NCBI GenBank assembly: GCA_003640385.1
Contig: RCAB01000280.1
Location: forward strand, 1 to 64,000
Length of the DNA stretch: 64,000 nt
Direction of reading: 5' to 3'
From: Setaria digitata
Taxonomy: Eukaryota; Nematoda; Chromadorea; Rhabditida; Setariidae
A program made the translations under genes and the position numbers. The notes beneath the pieces were generated by a model. That model was not told the origin of the DNA and made no database searches. It worked only from the letters and a program-made list of their open reading frames with translations. Below are positions 27,236-42,100 of this stretch, piece by piece (positions within the stretch are counted from its first letter, which is position 1; each line of letters starts with the position of its first letter).

Positions 27236-29101
27236 AAGGAACATGTGCATATGTACGATAAGCGTAGGATGCTTTAACAATGATTGATTGTGTAAGTGAA
27301 AAGGATCAATTCTAATAAAAGTATCTTGGGAGTAATTTGCAAAATATGTAAGAAAATTTAAATTTTATTGCAAAATTATTTACAGAAAATTTGAAAGCAA
27401 AAGAGAAATGAAAAACGAAAGAAAAAGACGAAAAAGTTTGTATTTTCTAAATCTCACCGAAAAATTGTACTTGTATGTGTGTATATGGTGCAAGTATCTG
27501 TCTGTTAAATGTCAGAAAGTTGTTACTTCTTGCTAAAACTTTCAAATAGCTAAAATGATTTAGCAAAAGATGTAAAGTATGGAAGAAAAAGAAAGAGAGA
27601 CAGAAAAAAGAGTCTCGAGATGCTGGCTCGAGCTAAAATCTCGAGCTAATACTCCTCCTTCTTGAATAGTATACAAGAATCTAATATTATCTTCCTCCCC
27701 CCTCCATTCCGTTCTTTTTTCCATCTCTCACAAAACATATATATACATCTGTATTTCGTTAACATTTTCTATCCTGAAGTAACAGAAATTGTGCACTGAA
27801 ATCACTAGTTTATTTGGGATAGATAATTAGTGAATAGCTTAGGATGTGAGATTGTTAGAATTTAGCAACTAAGGAACGGATCACAGTTGGGAAAGGAGGA
27901 ATGTGGAGAGGTTAGACTTGATATCTCTCCTAGTAAGTTTGAAAGTGTTGAAGATGAAATTGTGGAAAAGTTTTGCATCTTCTTTCCCAAAACTCTTCTC
28001 GAATCACTACGGAAAAAATTTTTACACTACAACAGTTTAGCTTCTTAAACACTACTTAGCTTCTCCCTTACTATCTATCTAGGCTTATCATTGCACAGAA
28101 GACGCCTGTTGTTTGTTTGCTAGGATGAATGAAATGACTTTTGCTTAGTTTACATCGGAAACTTTTCATCAATTCTGATTTCTTCATTATAGGATTACTA
28201 CTTCGGATTGAAGGCATCTCTTATCAATCCGTCTGTGTACGTGGCGTTCTGTGCTTTCCTCTCTTCGTTTATCTTAACTGGTTGTTTGCGTATCTATTCA
28301 GATTCCAAACTTCTTCATTACTTTTCGCTGGTACTGGTAAAACGAAACCGTACGTTTTATTCTCTTTTCATTTTCATTTTTTTTTTTTTGTTTAAAATTT
28401 TGAAAAAAAAAAAAAAAAAACAAGATGGAATGAGAAAGATATTTTACTAGACGGTAAAAAAGAAAAATTTCCTGTTACACATTTGCTGAAGCTAACAAAC
28501 TATCCGAATTGTTTCTTCTCTTCCGATTCCTTTTTTTTTCTCCTCTTCTCTTTCACTTTTATCAATTTCTTTTTGTTTTTTTCCTCAGTTCTCATATCTT
28601 TTTGTAAATATTCGAAATATCTCTCATTTCTTACTAATCGTTTATACATATTTTTCTTGCTGAAAGACGGACGGACGGTTCGTTCATCCAATTCTATCAC
28701 TTCTTCAAATACACAGAATACTACGGAGTGCTGCAAGTTAGTTCTCTCAAACACCATTAATATATTCATTTCCGGATTAATGTTCAGGTTATCTCCTAGG
28801 TATATTAATAGCAACTGTTCTTATCATCATTATTCTGTCATCCTTCCTCTCCCATATCATTTCTTCCATGAAGAGGAAGGAGAGCGAAGGGTGGACATTG
28901 CTGTGAATCTTTTCGCTCAGTTTACCACTCCTTGAAATTTCACTTCTAAATTACAATAATTTCATCGAATTATTTCAATTGCAATATATCAAAAATTGTT
29001 TCCCTTTCTCTCTTTTATCATATCATTTCTTCCTTCGAATCAAGAAGTATACTGAAACTTTCTCCAATCACTGTTCATTTCTCTTCTCACCGTCTAATTA
29101 A

Positions 29102-29107
29102 TTACAG
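29102..29107 (+). promoter_or_regulatory. Candidate trans-splice or 5'UTR acceptor for paramyosin
   Basis: TTACAG ends 46 bases before the ATG at 29154. An acceptor without an obvious matching upstream donor, close to the start codon, is the usual context of spliced-leader addition in nematodes. A 5'UTR intron is the alternative. Confidence 0.4.
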
Positions 29108-29153
29108 ATAATAATTAACGGGAAAGAATAAAGACGAAGAATAAGCTGAAACA

Positions 29154-32100
29154 ATGTCTGGATCATTGTATCGTAGTCCTTCAGCTGCGCTTTACAAAAG
29201 TCCATCAATGAGTGCCTTTAGCGGTTTACCGGCAGCATTCGGTAGTATGTCGGTTGCTGATTTGGGAAGTTTAACTCGATTGGAGGTAAGTAAAGAAGCT
29301 ATTATTGTTGCTCATACAATAGTTGTTGTTTATTGTTAATGAAAAAGTGATTTAGTAATTTTGTTTCTATTATTTATTTATTCATCCAACAATTTTTGAT
29401 ATCAATAAATATCGAGTTTCCTATCATTTCCTTTTTATTTTTAATATAATTCATATTTTAGAAAAAAAAGAATTTTACTTTTTAATATGAATTTCAGCAT
29501 TGTGAAATTCATGAAATTCTAAATTCAGTTACAAAATAATAAAATTAATTATTTTCAACGTTGAAATTAGAATTATTTCAGCATCAAAACTAAAGTTATC
29601 AAAGTTAATCATGATAGATGGTATGGAGTAATTAGAGGGTTTGCTTCTAAGTGTGCATTTGAACCGAAAATTTTGTTTTTCGTCAAAAAATTAACATCCA
29701 TCCTAGGTTTTATGCAGCAAAGTTTTCACAAAAATTATGGAAAATTTTTAGATGTTACTAATTTTAGTTTAAATATGTATACATGGCTGAAAGCCAAAAT
29801 ATAATATTATGGAGAAAAAAATTGGGTGTTTTATTCCATTAATTGAAACTACTGCATAGCCATTTAATAAATCATTTGCTTAGAAATAGCTGATGGAAAA
29901 AAAAGAACTAACAATGAGGGGAGAAAAGAGAAATTTACGAAAAAGTTATGTTAGATGGACTAAATGTTGATGAGAGTTTAAATTTCAAAATAAAAGAAGT
30001 GATAGGAATAATTAAAATGATTGATCTCTATCTCTCTAAAAAGGATCATTTTAAACAAGTGAGCAAAAATTTTGAAAATATTTTCAGTATTTTCTTTCTT
30101 TCTCTTTAGTTCCAATAAAAAAAAAAAGAGGAAAATACGGAATATGCGGTTTTATTTAAAAATGTTTACTGTAATTTGACTAATTTTAATTTTTTCTTCG
30201 TTTTATTTTTGTCTTCCTTCTTTTTACTTAGATAGGAAATAAAGTTAAAAAATAAAAAGGAAAAGGAAATTGAAATCATTGTATAAAAAATAATCAAAAA
30301 AAAATACGAAGTGAAGCTTTTCAAGCATTTAAAGTACACAGAATTACTATAGTTCCCTATAATACAAGTTAAAAGAAATTATTTTTTGAACTTATGAATT
30401 TTTAACAATCAAATATCCACACTAAATTATTTTAGACAATTGTGCTTTATTCTTTTTCCTTCCTATTTCAGAGCTAATCATTAAACAGAGAATAAGGAAA
30501 TGATTTTTAATTAGTGGTTCCTTTTTTTTTTCCAATTATAGCGTTTGGGCATACGATATGAGTTATATAAGCCTATTTTAATTAATAATTTAAAGTTTTC
30601 ATAAGAGAACAGAAATTTTAAACTTATGAATCAAATTCAGTTTTTAATTCAATGGTTCATTGTATTACAATCTTTACAAGCCGATATATCGAATATCATG
30701 TTGCAAATATAACTTTAAATTTGATTCATATGCTTATTTCACATTTCACTTATCATAGCTCATTTCACCTATGCATTTTAATTTCTGGTTTTCTAAAAAA
30801 AAAATTTTTTTTTTCATTTCATTTTTGTAATTCAAAATGCACCAAGTGATTGGAAATATATATTTGTAGGTGAGTGAATATGCACAATTACTACTTTTTC
30901 AAGCTATTTTAATACTCAATCTTCTAATTAGAAGTTCATTTTTACCATAAACTTCTCATTTTGCGCTAATTAAACTTTACGACTCGGAAATTCCCTAATT
31001 ATATTGTTAATTGCTCCTTCCTTATTTTTTTCTAACTTAAATGAAACATGCTGAAAAAAGTTTATAATTAGCTTCATTTTAATCAAAAAAAAAAAGAAAA
31101 GAAAACTGATCACCTAGTGAGTGACTAATTTTTGTCAACCTTCATCTTTTTTTTTTTTTATAATCTCCATTACTATCGAAATAGGCCGTTGCATATGTTA
31201 ACTAGAACTAAAAAAATAAAGCAAATTTAAACTTATTATATTGAGGAAAAACATATGACGTCTAACGAAATATCAATTATAATTCATTTCATTTTCATCA
31301 CTATTATTTTATTATCATCATTCGGATATGACTGTCGGTATTGGAACTGAATTATCAGATCTTTTCAGATCTTTTTTTTTTTTTTTTCAATTTTTCTGCT
31401 TATTTTAGGACAAGATTCGTCTTTTGCAAGAAGACCTCGAATCCGAACGTGAGCTTCGAAATAGAGTACGTATATTTCGATCTCAATAAAGTTTAGAAAG
31501 CATAGATAATTTGCAATTGAATACTGACATTTTAAAAATTTTAATTTCAGTTGTTCGAATCGAAAGAAATATTATTAATAATGGAGTATTTTTTTCTCAG
31601 GATTAATGTAAAGAAATAGAATATTAAATAAGTGATTTTCGACGAATTTATTTATCATTTTAAATTTTTTAAAAAGAATGAATGTCAAATCAATGAAATA
31701 TATGCCTCCAAATTTCTAGATCGAACGAGAAAGGGCTGATCTTAGTGTACAATTAATAGCACTGACGGATAGACTTGAAGATGCCGAAGGTACCACTGAT
31801 AGCCAGGTAAGTTTATAATAAGCTATATTTTTGTTTTGTAATTCAATAAAATTTCAGAATTTTAAGTAACAATTCAATTGCTCCCTTATAATTGAACATT
31901 TTTTTTTTTTGCTTGGCAAGATGAAAATTTCCAATTTATTTCATTTCAATTAATGTAAAAGTGGTCATAAAAATAAATGCTCATTGGTAATTTATTTCAT
32001 TTTAATTAATGTAAAAATAGTCATTAAAAAAAAAATACTCGTTGGTTCAAAAACAGAACATTCATTTTATGCATTAATATAATACTGATTAGTCATTCAA

Positions 32101-33099
32101 TAATTCATTACATATTTATTTACGTTACGTTTATTAATTATTTTCTTTATAGTTTCTTTTTTTTTCTCTCTCTCTCTCTCGCTCTCTCTAAATCGTATTC
32201 ATTTGCTTCTAATTAAGATCGAATCAAATCGTAAACGTGAGGCGGAATTGCAAAAATTGCGCAAACTGCTGGAAGAATCACAATTGGAAAACGAAGATGC
32301 CATGAATGTTCTACGAAAGAAGCATCAAGATGCTTGTCTTGATTATACTGAACAAATCGAACAGTTACAAAAGAAAAATTCGAAGTTCGAAGTTTTTTTC
32401 TTTTTAAAAATTGATTAATTAATTAATTTTTTCTATTAAAGCAGACAGGAAATTTGATTTATTTCGCTCTGGAATAATCTCAGTTTTTGCTGAAAATTAA
32501 TCATCTTCCCTCCCCTCTCCTTCTCCCTTGCAGTTCTTAACGTGAATTAAAATATAATTTAATAATATATTTAAAGTTTCTCCTTTTTTTTTAATTTTTT
32601 TTCTGAAGAAAGAACTCTAAATTAATTGATATTACTTTTTTTTTTTACAAATATTTGAAAATTTTTATCAATTCATAAAATACCTCAACCATTCAAATTT
32701 GTCATTTTCTTTTTTTTTGAATTTCTTTTTATGTTTAATATGGGAAAAAAAAGAAAAAATTAAACACTGATAGTACTTTTCTTTGTAATAAACTATGATT
32801 TGCTTTTTTTTTTTACCTCATTTCCATCATTTTTTTAATTGATATTACAATTTTTTCAATGCTAAATTTTCTCCTTTTCTTTTCGATTTTTATTTAATTC
32901 TTATAAAATTTTTGCAAAGAAATTTTTTTTTTTTATTTTCTAGATGAAGTAAGAGAAAGTACATCTTTTTTTCTAAAATGATTAATACCATATATTTTAG
33001 GATTTTCATTCATTCATTCATCCATCCATTAATCTATTTCGTCCTTTTCCTTATTTCTTTTTTTTGACTAAGTATTTACTTTTTGCTTTCCTCCAAAAA

Positions 33100-33149
<50 letters not shown>

Positions 33150-36100
33150 TTACAAATAAACTGAAGCAAAATATTTCAGCTGTAGTTGTAAGAGCTAAAA
33201 TTTATGAGCAAAGGAGTGAGATTCGAAAGTAGAAAAAGTCTGATTCGTAAAAAGCTAATGGCTCATGAAATAAAGTCTAAAGTTAACAGGGAAACAGAAA
33301 TAAAACTTTAGGTAGGCCATAAGAAAGAAGATTAGTAATATGAAGCGTAAAGTTTGAGCTGAAAAAGCTATTTATTTCTGGATCAAATTTGTATCGGGAC
33401 GAGTAAGTGCTAATAAAGGAAAAAAAAACGGTCAAATAATTAAAATACGCTATTAATTTTTGTAAATAATCAGAAGAAAAAAGAAAAAAAAGACGAAAAA
33501 ATAGCAATTTGATCAGCTACAAGAAAAAAAAAACGATTAATTATAATATAGGAAGGAAGATAAAAATAAGATGAAAATTAGCGTTTGGTTTTGTTCAGTT
33601 ATATTGAATTTTTCTCTTGCTTTTACTTTTTTTCTATTTAAATTTTTGCTAATTCAAATAGAAAAAAATGAAAATTAAAAACTTATCAAGTTGCGAAAAA
33701 TAATTGAAAAGAGAAAAAAAAGTTAAAGAAGAAATGAATGGATGAAAGAAACAATGAGATACTTATACTTTTAATAAGTAGCTACTTATTAATTAATTAC
33801 GCATATATGTTGCTTGCATATTTTTTAAAGTTACCAAAGAAAAGAGGGAAAAAGAAGGTGGAATTTTAAATTAGCATAAAAAACTTGCAGAATTATTAAT
33901 AATGTTATAAAATAGTTCATTAGTAATTGTTGATGCTTTAGTTCCGAAGAAAATTTCCTTTAAACCACGATTATAATAATTTCTTTATGTCATTGATTTT
34001 GCTACAATTTGCTAATTTTTACTAAATTACAATGGGATTCAAATAATTTCAAACTCATTCCATTATTTTATTATTATTATTACTACTACTATTGTTATTA
34101 TTATTATTGTTATTAAATTTAACCATTTTGGGTAAATTGCTAGAAAATTTATGAAGTCCCAGAAATGTACTGCTAATTAACGCAAAATTCTATCAGATTT
34201 ATGCACTCAATATTATCATCATTACTAGAAGAGTGAAGTGATAATAATAATTTATCCAGTATATATATACACTTATATGTATAAGCCTTATGCAGTGAAT
34301 TTAAAACTTCATGTGAATTTCCTTTTTTGTTAATACTAATTTAAAAAAAATTCAATTTTTTTAAAGTAAATTTAAAATGACTTTTAATGAATGAGAACTG
34401 AATAAAAATGTATATTTATCCAGTAAATGTATAAACGCTATAGAGTGACATTTAAAACTTCATGCAAATTTTCTAAAAAGAAAAAAGTAAATATACAAAA
34501 TTTAAAATTTATAATGAAAGAATGAGTAGAATGAATGCATATTTATACAATGTATTATATAAACGGTATACAATGAAATTTAAAATTTCATGCATTTTTT
34601 CTGAAAAGCAAAAAAAAAAAATAAATTTACAAAAATTTAATACAAAAAAGAAAAGAAAAGGAAAGGAAACAAACCATTAATGAATCTCCGGTTTTTTTGT
34701 CTTTTTTTTTTAAAATTTTTGACTATTTATTTTCGTGAAATTTTAGAATCGACCGTGAGCGTCAACGTCTGCAACATGAAGTAATTGAGCTTACTGCGAC
34801 AATTGATCAACTTCAAAAGGATAAGGTTGAACTTTTCATTTCCATTCTGCTCCTCCTTTTTCAATTTTTCATTTTCCTTCTCTTTTTTTTACGACATATG
34901 ATATGTATGGTAAACAAATGATTAATGATCATTACATTTAATGATATGAGATAAGAGAGAGAGAGAAAGAGAGAGAGAGGGAGAAGGAGGGAGAGGGAGA
35001 AAAAGAATTTAAGATTAAAAATGGAAAAAAAAGACTAAAAGGTAAAAATGAAATAGTGTTTTTTTTTTAAAAAAAAAAAGAAAAAGAAAGAAATTTTTAA
35101 TTTTTTTACTTAAAAAAGAAAAAAGAGAAAAAAATTAGGAGGAAGATATTTCGAAATCCTAAAATGACTCTTTAAAATGGCCTACCTACAACAACATATA
35201 TACTAAATCCTTAGTATTTAATCTAGTCGCTGTTGTGAATTCAAACGGAATAATATGCTGCTGTCTGATAAATTGCTTAAAAAAAGAAAATTTTCCGTTT
35301 TACTTTTTTTGTTTTAAAAAAATTGAAAAATAAAAATAGAAATTTTGTAAATAGCTCTTTTTTTTCGAAAAATGGAAAAGGATAGAAATTTTGTTTACTA
35401 ATGAAAATTTTGAAATTTTAAACTGCTAAAATAGAAAGCAAATATATATACTTGTTTTTTCTTTTCATGTATCATTGTTTTTTAATTATGTTGCTGAATT
35501 TAAAATTAATTTAGTGAAAATTACTTTTTTTTTTTTTCATATTCTGCACTTTTTTTTGAAAAAAGAAAATGGGAGTGAATTACTTGAAATAGGAATTAAA
35601 TTTGTTACATTTTGATCCATTTTATTAGTTCTTTTGAATTCTTTTTTATTCCATATTTTTCGTTTTCTTTTTTTTTTTTTTTTTTTTTGTAAAAACTGCC
35701 GTCGAATTTCACTAATTGAGGAAAGGTTTTATTGAGGGTTACTTTCTATAGATCAAAAAAGATTTTTTTTTTTTTGCTTGCTTTTTCATTAATAAAATGC
35801 CAAGAAAAATGGAAAGAAACGACGAAGAAAAAAATAGTAAAACAAAACAAATCAATTGGCAAATTGAAATCGAGTAATAAATACAAATATGAGAATGAAA
35901 TGGAATAGAAAGGAAGAAATTAAATTGAGTGAAGAAGTGTGTGTTTGGTGCGGATTTTATTTAGCAGGAGAAAATTTATTTTCTTATTAAAGAATACAAT
36001 TCAAAAAAATAAATAAATAAATTATCCTAAATCGGCGAAGAATTTAAGATGAACTAAATTGCTTTTTTTACTGTTTTTTTTTTTGCAAAAAGTCTAAGTT

Positions 36101-39100
36101 GAAAAATATTATTATAGTGCATTTAAAACAGTATATAAAATTAAATTATCGAGTTTTTATATTTCAAGTAAAATTTTAAATTTTAATTGAAAGTTGTTTG
36201 CAATAATTTCTCCATCGCATAATCATTAAGTTAAAAATAACTGATGAAAGAGATTTTGAAATATTACTTTAAATTTGAATATTACAAAGGCAAATAACTT
36301 TTTTGCTTTTCATTGTTGCTACAATTTTTACTCCTATTAAAATAAAAAAAGTGTTTTTTACCAATCAGCATTTTCTATCTTTTAGCATTATATGTTATTT
36401 TGGTTTTTTCTTTTTTGCTTTTTTAACTCGAAATTAGTGAAATTCGTTTTTCTTTCACTTTTAAAATTCACTTCAAAAAAAAAAAAATTATGAAGATAGA
36501 ATGGAAAAATGAATGGATAACAGCTGTTGGTTTGGTTCACCTCCTTTTTTTTTTCTTTCTTTTTCTTCCTAACTAAAAATAAGTCCGTAAATATATATTT
36601 TGCGTGGGTGACCATTTTTTTTTTTTTTTTAAATTTTTGCTAAAAATAAATTTTCATTGTTTTCCAATTTTAATTTGCGCTTTTTCTTTCTTTTTTTTTT
36701 TCTTTGCTAAAATTTTTTGGAAATGTTCGATCAAAAAGAAAGAAAAACTATTAATTTATTGAATAATAATTTAAAAATCAAATAAAGCTTGTTTTTTATA
36801 GCATTTGGCTGAAAAAGCAGCGGAACGTTTCGAAGCACAAACTATCGAATTGGGTAATAAGGTAGAGGATCTTAATCGACATGTTAACGATTTAGCGCAG
36901 CAACGGCAACGTCTTCAGGCTGAAAATAATGACCTTTTGAAAGAGGTCAGTTAGATAGATTTTTGATATGATAAATTCGGAATTTTAAAATGATCTTATT
37001 TTTATACGGATTATTTTCAATTTTACTGCATGGTAAATTTAATTTTTTCCATTTCCATCTTGTAAAAATTTGCAAAAGTTTTACGAAATATTAGAAATCC
37101 TATACTAAATCCTATATAAAATCCTATATATAAAGACTAGATTCTATATAAATACTTTGATATCATCGGGAATTAATAATTTGGATGATATCCGAAAAAT
37201 GAAATCTGGAGAGATGTTCTCTTCAAAGAAAACAAAATGTGACCTAATAATGAGCAGTTATGAAATTCATGTTTTGCTTTTTTTTTTTGATAAATAAAGT
37301 TCAGTTGTAAAATTTGTTGTTTAAAATTTGTTTCTTATTATTATGAAATGTTTTTTTTTTCATTTTTTTTTTTTTTTTTTTTTCATTATGGACACATTTA
37401 TTGTTCATCCATTTTTTTTTATTTTTTTATTTTTATTCTAAAGTTACAACTAACATTTCTTATGCAGGCTATCGGATTACAGGACTTGAACTCAATAGTG
37501 TTTTAAATTAAAGCAGCATTTCAAGAATACCTTAGGCTGAGGTCACATTTTAGTAATACCTTAGATGGAGATTTTCACCAATTTATAATTTAATTTTAAT
37601 TCAGTAATGATTGCAGTCACATGTTTATTTCGATCAAGATAACATTTAAATAATTCTTCAGACTGAAAGATCGTTCTCCAGTAAAAATTTCAATTTATGT
37701 AAATTGAAATTTTATCACTTATAATCATTCCCTGTTTTTATTTTCCGGAATTTAACCATTTTTTTGGATTCAAATCATTTTTAAATTGAAATTATCTATC
37801 TAAAAAATTAATTATGCCTATGTATTCATCCTTTTCATTTTCCTGTTCTCTTACATTTCATTTATTCCATTTTCCTCCTTATTTTTTATTTCATTTATTC
37901 AAAATTCGATTTCGTTTCGACATTTTCTTAAATGCTAAACATGACTAATTTTCCGGTTAAGAATAATTCATTTCCCGTTTTTTCCCACTTCCACTTTTTC
38001 ATTTATTCAAAATTCAATTTTTATGCCCCACTTTTATAAATGCCAAATTGAGAGCAATTTTCCCGGTAGGAATAATGATTCATTTCATTGTTAAAAAATA
38101 CCATTTAAAAGTTAATCAAATATTTAAGTAATGATTTATTCCTTTTAATTTTTTTAATAATATTAATTTTGCTTCTTACTTTCATAATTACAATTCAGAG
38201 GCTTTTCCAAAAAAAAAAAAAAATCCCCCATCATATCTTATCTTATATTTGATCGACATTATCAATTTTTATTATCATTAAAGATTCATTCATCCGTAAA
38301 GACTTTTTCTTCTTTTTTTTTTATTTTTGCTTTCTATTTTCTTCTTCTTTAGATTCATGATCAAAAAGTGCAACTTGATAATTTACAACACGTTAAATAT
38401 CAACTTGCGCAACAACTTGAAGAAGCACGTCGTCGTTTGGAAGATGCTGAACGTGTACGTCATTTTCTTTTATTTATGCGTGTCTTTGTTTTTTTTTTTT
38501 TTGTTGTCATTAATGTTTATAAATTCATTAAATTTTGAATATTTTCATGAGAAAATGATACAGTCGAAAAAAAATCGAAAAATTTGTTAATTTTTCTTTT
38601 TCGAAAAGAAACGTTAAAAAAAAAGTAAATAATAAAAGTTTTAAATTGTTTAAAAATTCATTTATTTACTTTTCAATGTTGTTTTTTTTAAAGGAACGCT
38701 CACAACTTCAAGCCCAACTTCATCAAGTCCAATTAGAATTGGATTCTGTACGCACTGCATTAGATGAAGAATCAGCAGCTCGAGCTGAAGCTGAACATAA
38801 GCTTGCCTTGGCAAATACTGAAATAACCCAGTGGAAGAGTAAATTTGATGCTGAAGTTGCTCTTCATCATGAAGAAGTTAGCCAAATTTGCATGTTTCTT
38901 TAAAAAAAAATATGGAGAAATTGAATTTGTAATTTTGTTACAAATTTTTCAAAACTAACGAAAATTAAATTTTTAGGAATCGCTTTTTTTTATTGCAGAA
39001 ATTTGATATAATTTAATCCAATTCATATCATTCCATTTCTTTCCTTCCAAGATGAAATTAATTAAAAATATATTAAATGCAACGAAACTGTATCAGAACT

Positions 39101-42100
39101 TTTCCATCATTCCTATATTTAAATTACAAATTCTTCCATTTTTCATTAATTTTTTCTTTTTTACAGATATAGTTCTTGGCTTTGATTTTTTCCTTTTTAT
39201 GTTCATCTAAATTAAATACTCCTTTTTTCACTTTTAATTAACTTACATTTTTTTCTGTTGTCGCTTACCTTCATTGCAACATCCTTATTGTCTTCAGGTT
39301 GAAGATTTACGAAAGAAAATGCTTCAAAAACAAGCGGAATATGAAGAGCAAATTGAAATAATGCTCCAAAAGATTTCACAACTTGAAAAGGCTAAATCAC
39401 GTTTGCAAAGTGAAGTTGAAGTATTGATTGTCGATTTGGAAAAAGCACAAAATACGATTGCAATTCTTGAGCGAGCCAAAGAGCAACTTGAAAAAACTGT
39501 CAATGAACTAAAAGTATGCTATTTCAAAATTATAATATATATTATTGAAGAGAATTAGAGTGTTTTCTAAAAAGAGACCAGAAAAAAAACGAATAATTTT
39601 ACAATGAATAATTTTTTCAAATTATTTGCTATAAGTTTGGATGAAAAGCTTTTTCTCTACCAGTTCTTTTTCCTTTCATTAATTCGGATTAAAGAAATTG
39701 TTAATCTGTTTTTATTTTCGGATTGGAATTCAACTGAAGTTTTTAGGTACGCATCGATGAATTGACTGTTGAACTTGAAGCAGCACAACGTGAAGCTCGT
39801 GCTGCTTTGGCAGAATTACAGAAAATGAAGAATTTGTACGAGAAAGCTGTGGAACAGAAAGAAGCTTTAGCTCGAGAAAATAAAAAGCTGCAAGGTAGGT
39901 AATGGGTTGATTTAAAAATTTTTTCTTTTTTCAAATTAATTGCAAGAAACAAACAAACAAGCAAAATAGGCTTAAATAAACTGATAAGATTATGTATGTA
40001 CTGGTAATATCATTTTGCTCACAGCTTTCTTTTATTACTACAAATTACCTGATAAATGATTATCGAAAGATTCAGAGATGTGAAATTGCAAATGTTTCTG
40101 AATGAAAAAACAAATGCGTAGAAGTTTGTCGAAGGTTGTGATATAACTGATAACGTATTTTACAAAACTTCGTAATGCTTCAGATGACTTGCATGAAGCT
40201 AAAGAAGCTCTTGCTGATGCAAATCGTAAACTTCATGAGCTTGACCTTGAGAATGCTCGTTTGGCTGGTGAAATTCGTGAATTGCAAACAGCTCTTAAAG
40301 AATCTGAAGCAGCTCGACGTGACGCCGAGAATCGTGCACAACGTGCGCTTGCTGAATTGCAGCAACTTCGTATTGAAATGGAACGCCGTTTGCAAGAGAA
40401 GGTATTTTTAATAAATTGAAAATTTATTCATTGCAAATTTCAAATTGAAATTTTTCATCCTTTTTCCTTCTAAAAGCGATTCTAAAATTTCTTCAATTAA
40501 AAAAAAAAAAAACATTTTAAGGAAGAAGAAATGGAAGCGCTTCGTAAAAATATGCAATTTGAAATTGATCGCCTAACAGCTGCATTAGCTGATGCTGAAG
40601 CTCGTATGAAGGTAATGAAATCAATATAATTTATAAATTTAATGTGGTTTAACCAATATAATTTAATTTTTACTAATTTCAAGAAAAAACAAATTCTTCC
40701 CTAAATTTTGGTATTTGAAATGAAAATGTTAATTTCATTATCATTTCTTTTACTTTCAGGCAGAGATTGCACGTTTGAAGAAGAAATATCAGGCGGAAAT
40801 TGCTGAACTTGAAATGACTGTTGATAATTTGAATCGGGCAAATATTGAAGCTCAAAAAACGATCAAGAAACAAAGTGAACAACTTAAAGTATTGCAAGCA
40901 TCACTTGAAGATACTCAACGTCAACTTCAACAAACACTTGATCAGGTAAACCGATTGCTTCATTGATTTCAATCACTTAAATCGATTGATTCACTGACTT
41001 TAATCACTTAAATCCACATTTTTTACGGATTTTAATGCAAGCCCAGTTTTAACAATTTTGACTAATAAAAATTTTCTTTCTTCCTTAGTAGTTAATTTTT
41101 TTTTGAAATTTAAAAAAAAAAAAAGAGAAAAAACCAAATGCTTATTATATAGCGGTTAATATTAAAAATTATTATCATTTTTAAGGTTATTATTATTGCC
41201 ATTAGTATTGTTGCTATTGAAAATTAAAATTAACAGAAAGCAAACTTTGAAACGGCTATACATCATAGTATATTTTTGAGTTATCTTATTTTTTATCATA
41301 GCTGATTTTTACCAGAGACCTGTTTTTTGAGACTTATCTTCATGAATACAAAAATATCATTTTGCTATTAAAGTTGATTAAAATTTAAATGTAAAATTAT
41401 AGTATGCATTGGCACAACGTAAAGTATCAGCACTTAGTGCCGAATTGGAAGAATGCAAAGTTGCGCTTGATAATGCAATTCGCGCTCGTAAGCAAGCAGA
41501 AATTGACCTTGAAGAAGCCAATGTAGGTATTTCTGGAAAAATTATTGCACTTTGGTCAGTAATTAGCAAAAAAACAATAGTTTTTTTTTCTGGAAGTCTT
41601 TTTTTTCTCAAATTAGGATTGTTTGGTTTTAATTGTAATTATAATTGTTACGTCTTGTTTCATATGAATTATTTATTTAAAGATATAAAAGACATTTTCT
41701 TTTTTCTTGTTTATCTTTCAAATGTTTAGTTTTATTGTTTATTTATTTATGCTTTCTTTCTTTTTGAAGGGGCGCATTACTGATTTGGTATCAGTTAATA
41801 ATAACTTAACAGCGATCAAGAATAAACTGGAAACAGAATTATCAACAGCACAAGCTGACTTAGATGAAGCAACAAAAGAATTGCATGCAGCTGATGAGCG
41901 TGCTAATCGTGCCTTAGCAGATGCAGCTCGAGCTGTTGAGCAACTTCATGAGGAGCAGGAACATTCCATGAAAATTGATGCTCTCAGGAAGTCACTGGAA
42001 GAACAGGTTGGAAAAGTTTTTTTTCGATCAATTTAAGTTTAATTTTTCTCTTTTTATTCAATTTTCGTTTGATTTTAATGGAAAGAAAATTTGGCAAAAA

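Larger units (their letters stand above)
22409..29153. other. Divergent intergenic region between the C2 gene and paramyosin
   Basis: No convincing gene. It should carry the 5' regulatory sequence of both flanking genes. Contents: two copies of AAAGCTAAC (22783-22791, 22821-22829), an AAT-rich microsatellite (23167-23335), TC and GA runs (25431-25449, 26135-26433), a CACGTA-type minisatellite (27035-27235), and pyrimidine-rich DNA from about 28480 to the paramyosin start. Open frames here, such as 24769-25107 and 28483-28935, are T-rich hydrophobic readings without recognisable domains. Confidence 0.6.

Noticed and set aside
28141..28935. Several plus-strand frames just upstream of paramyosin
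   Set aside because: They are pyrimidine-rich 5' flanking sequence. The products are Phe/Ser-rich without domains and overlap each other in different frames.
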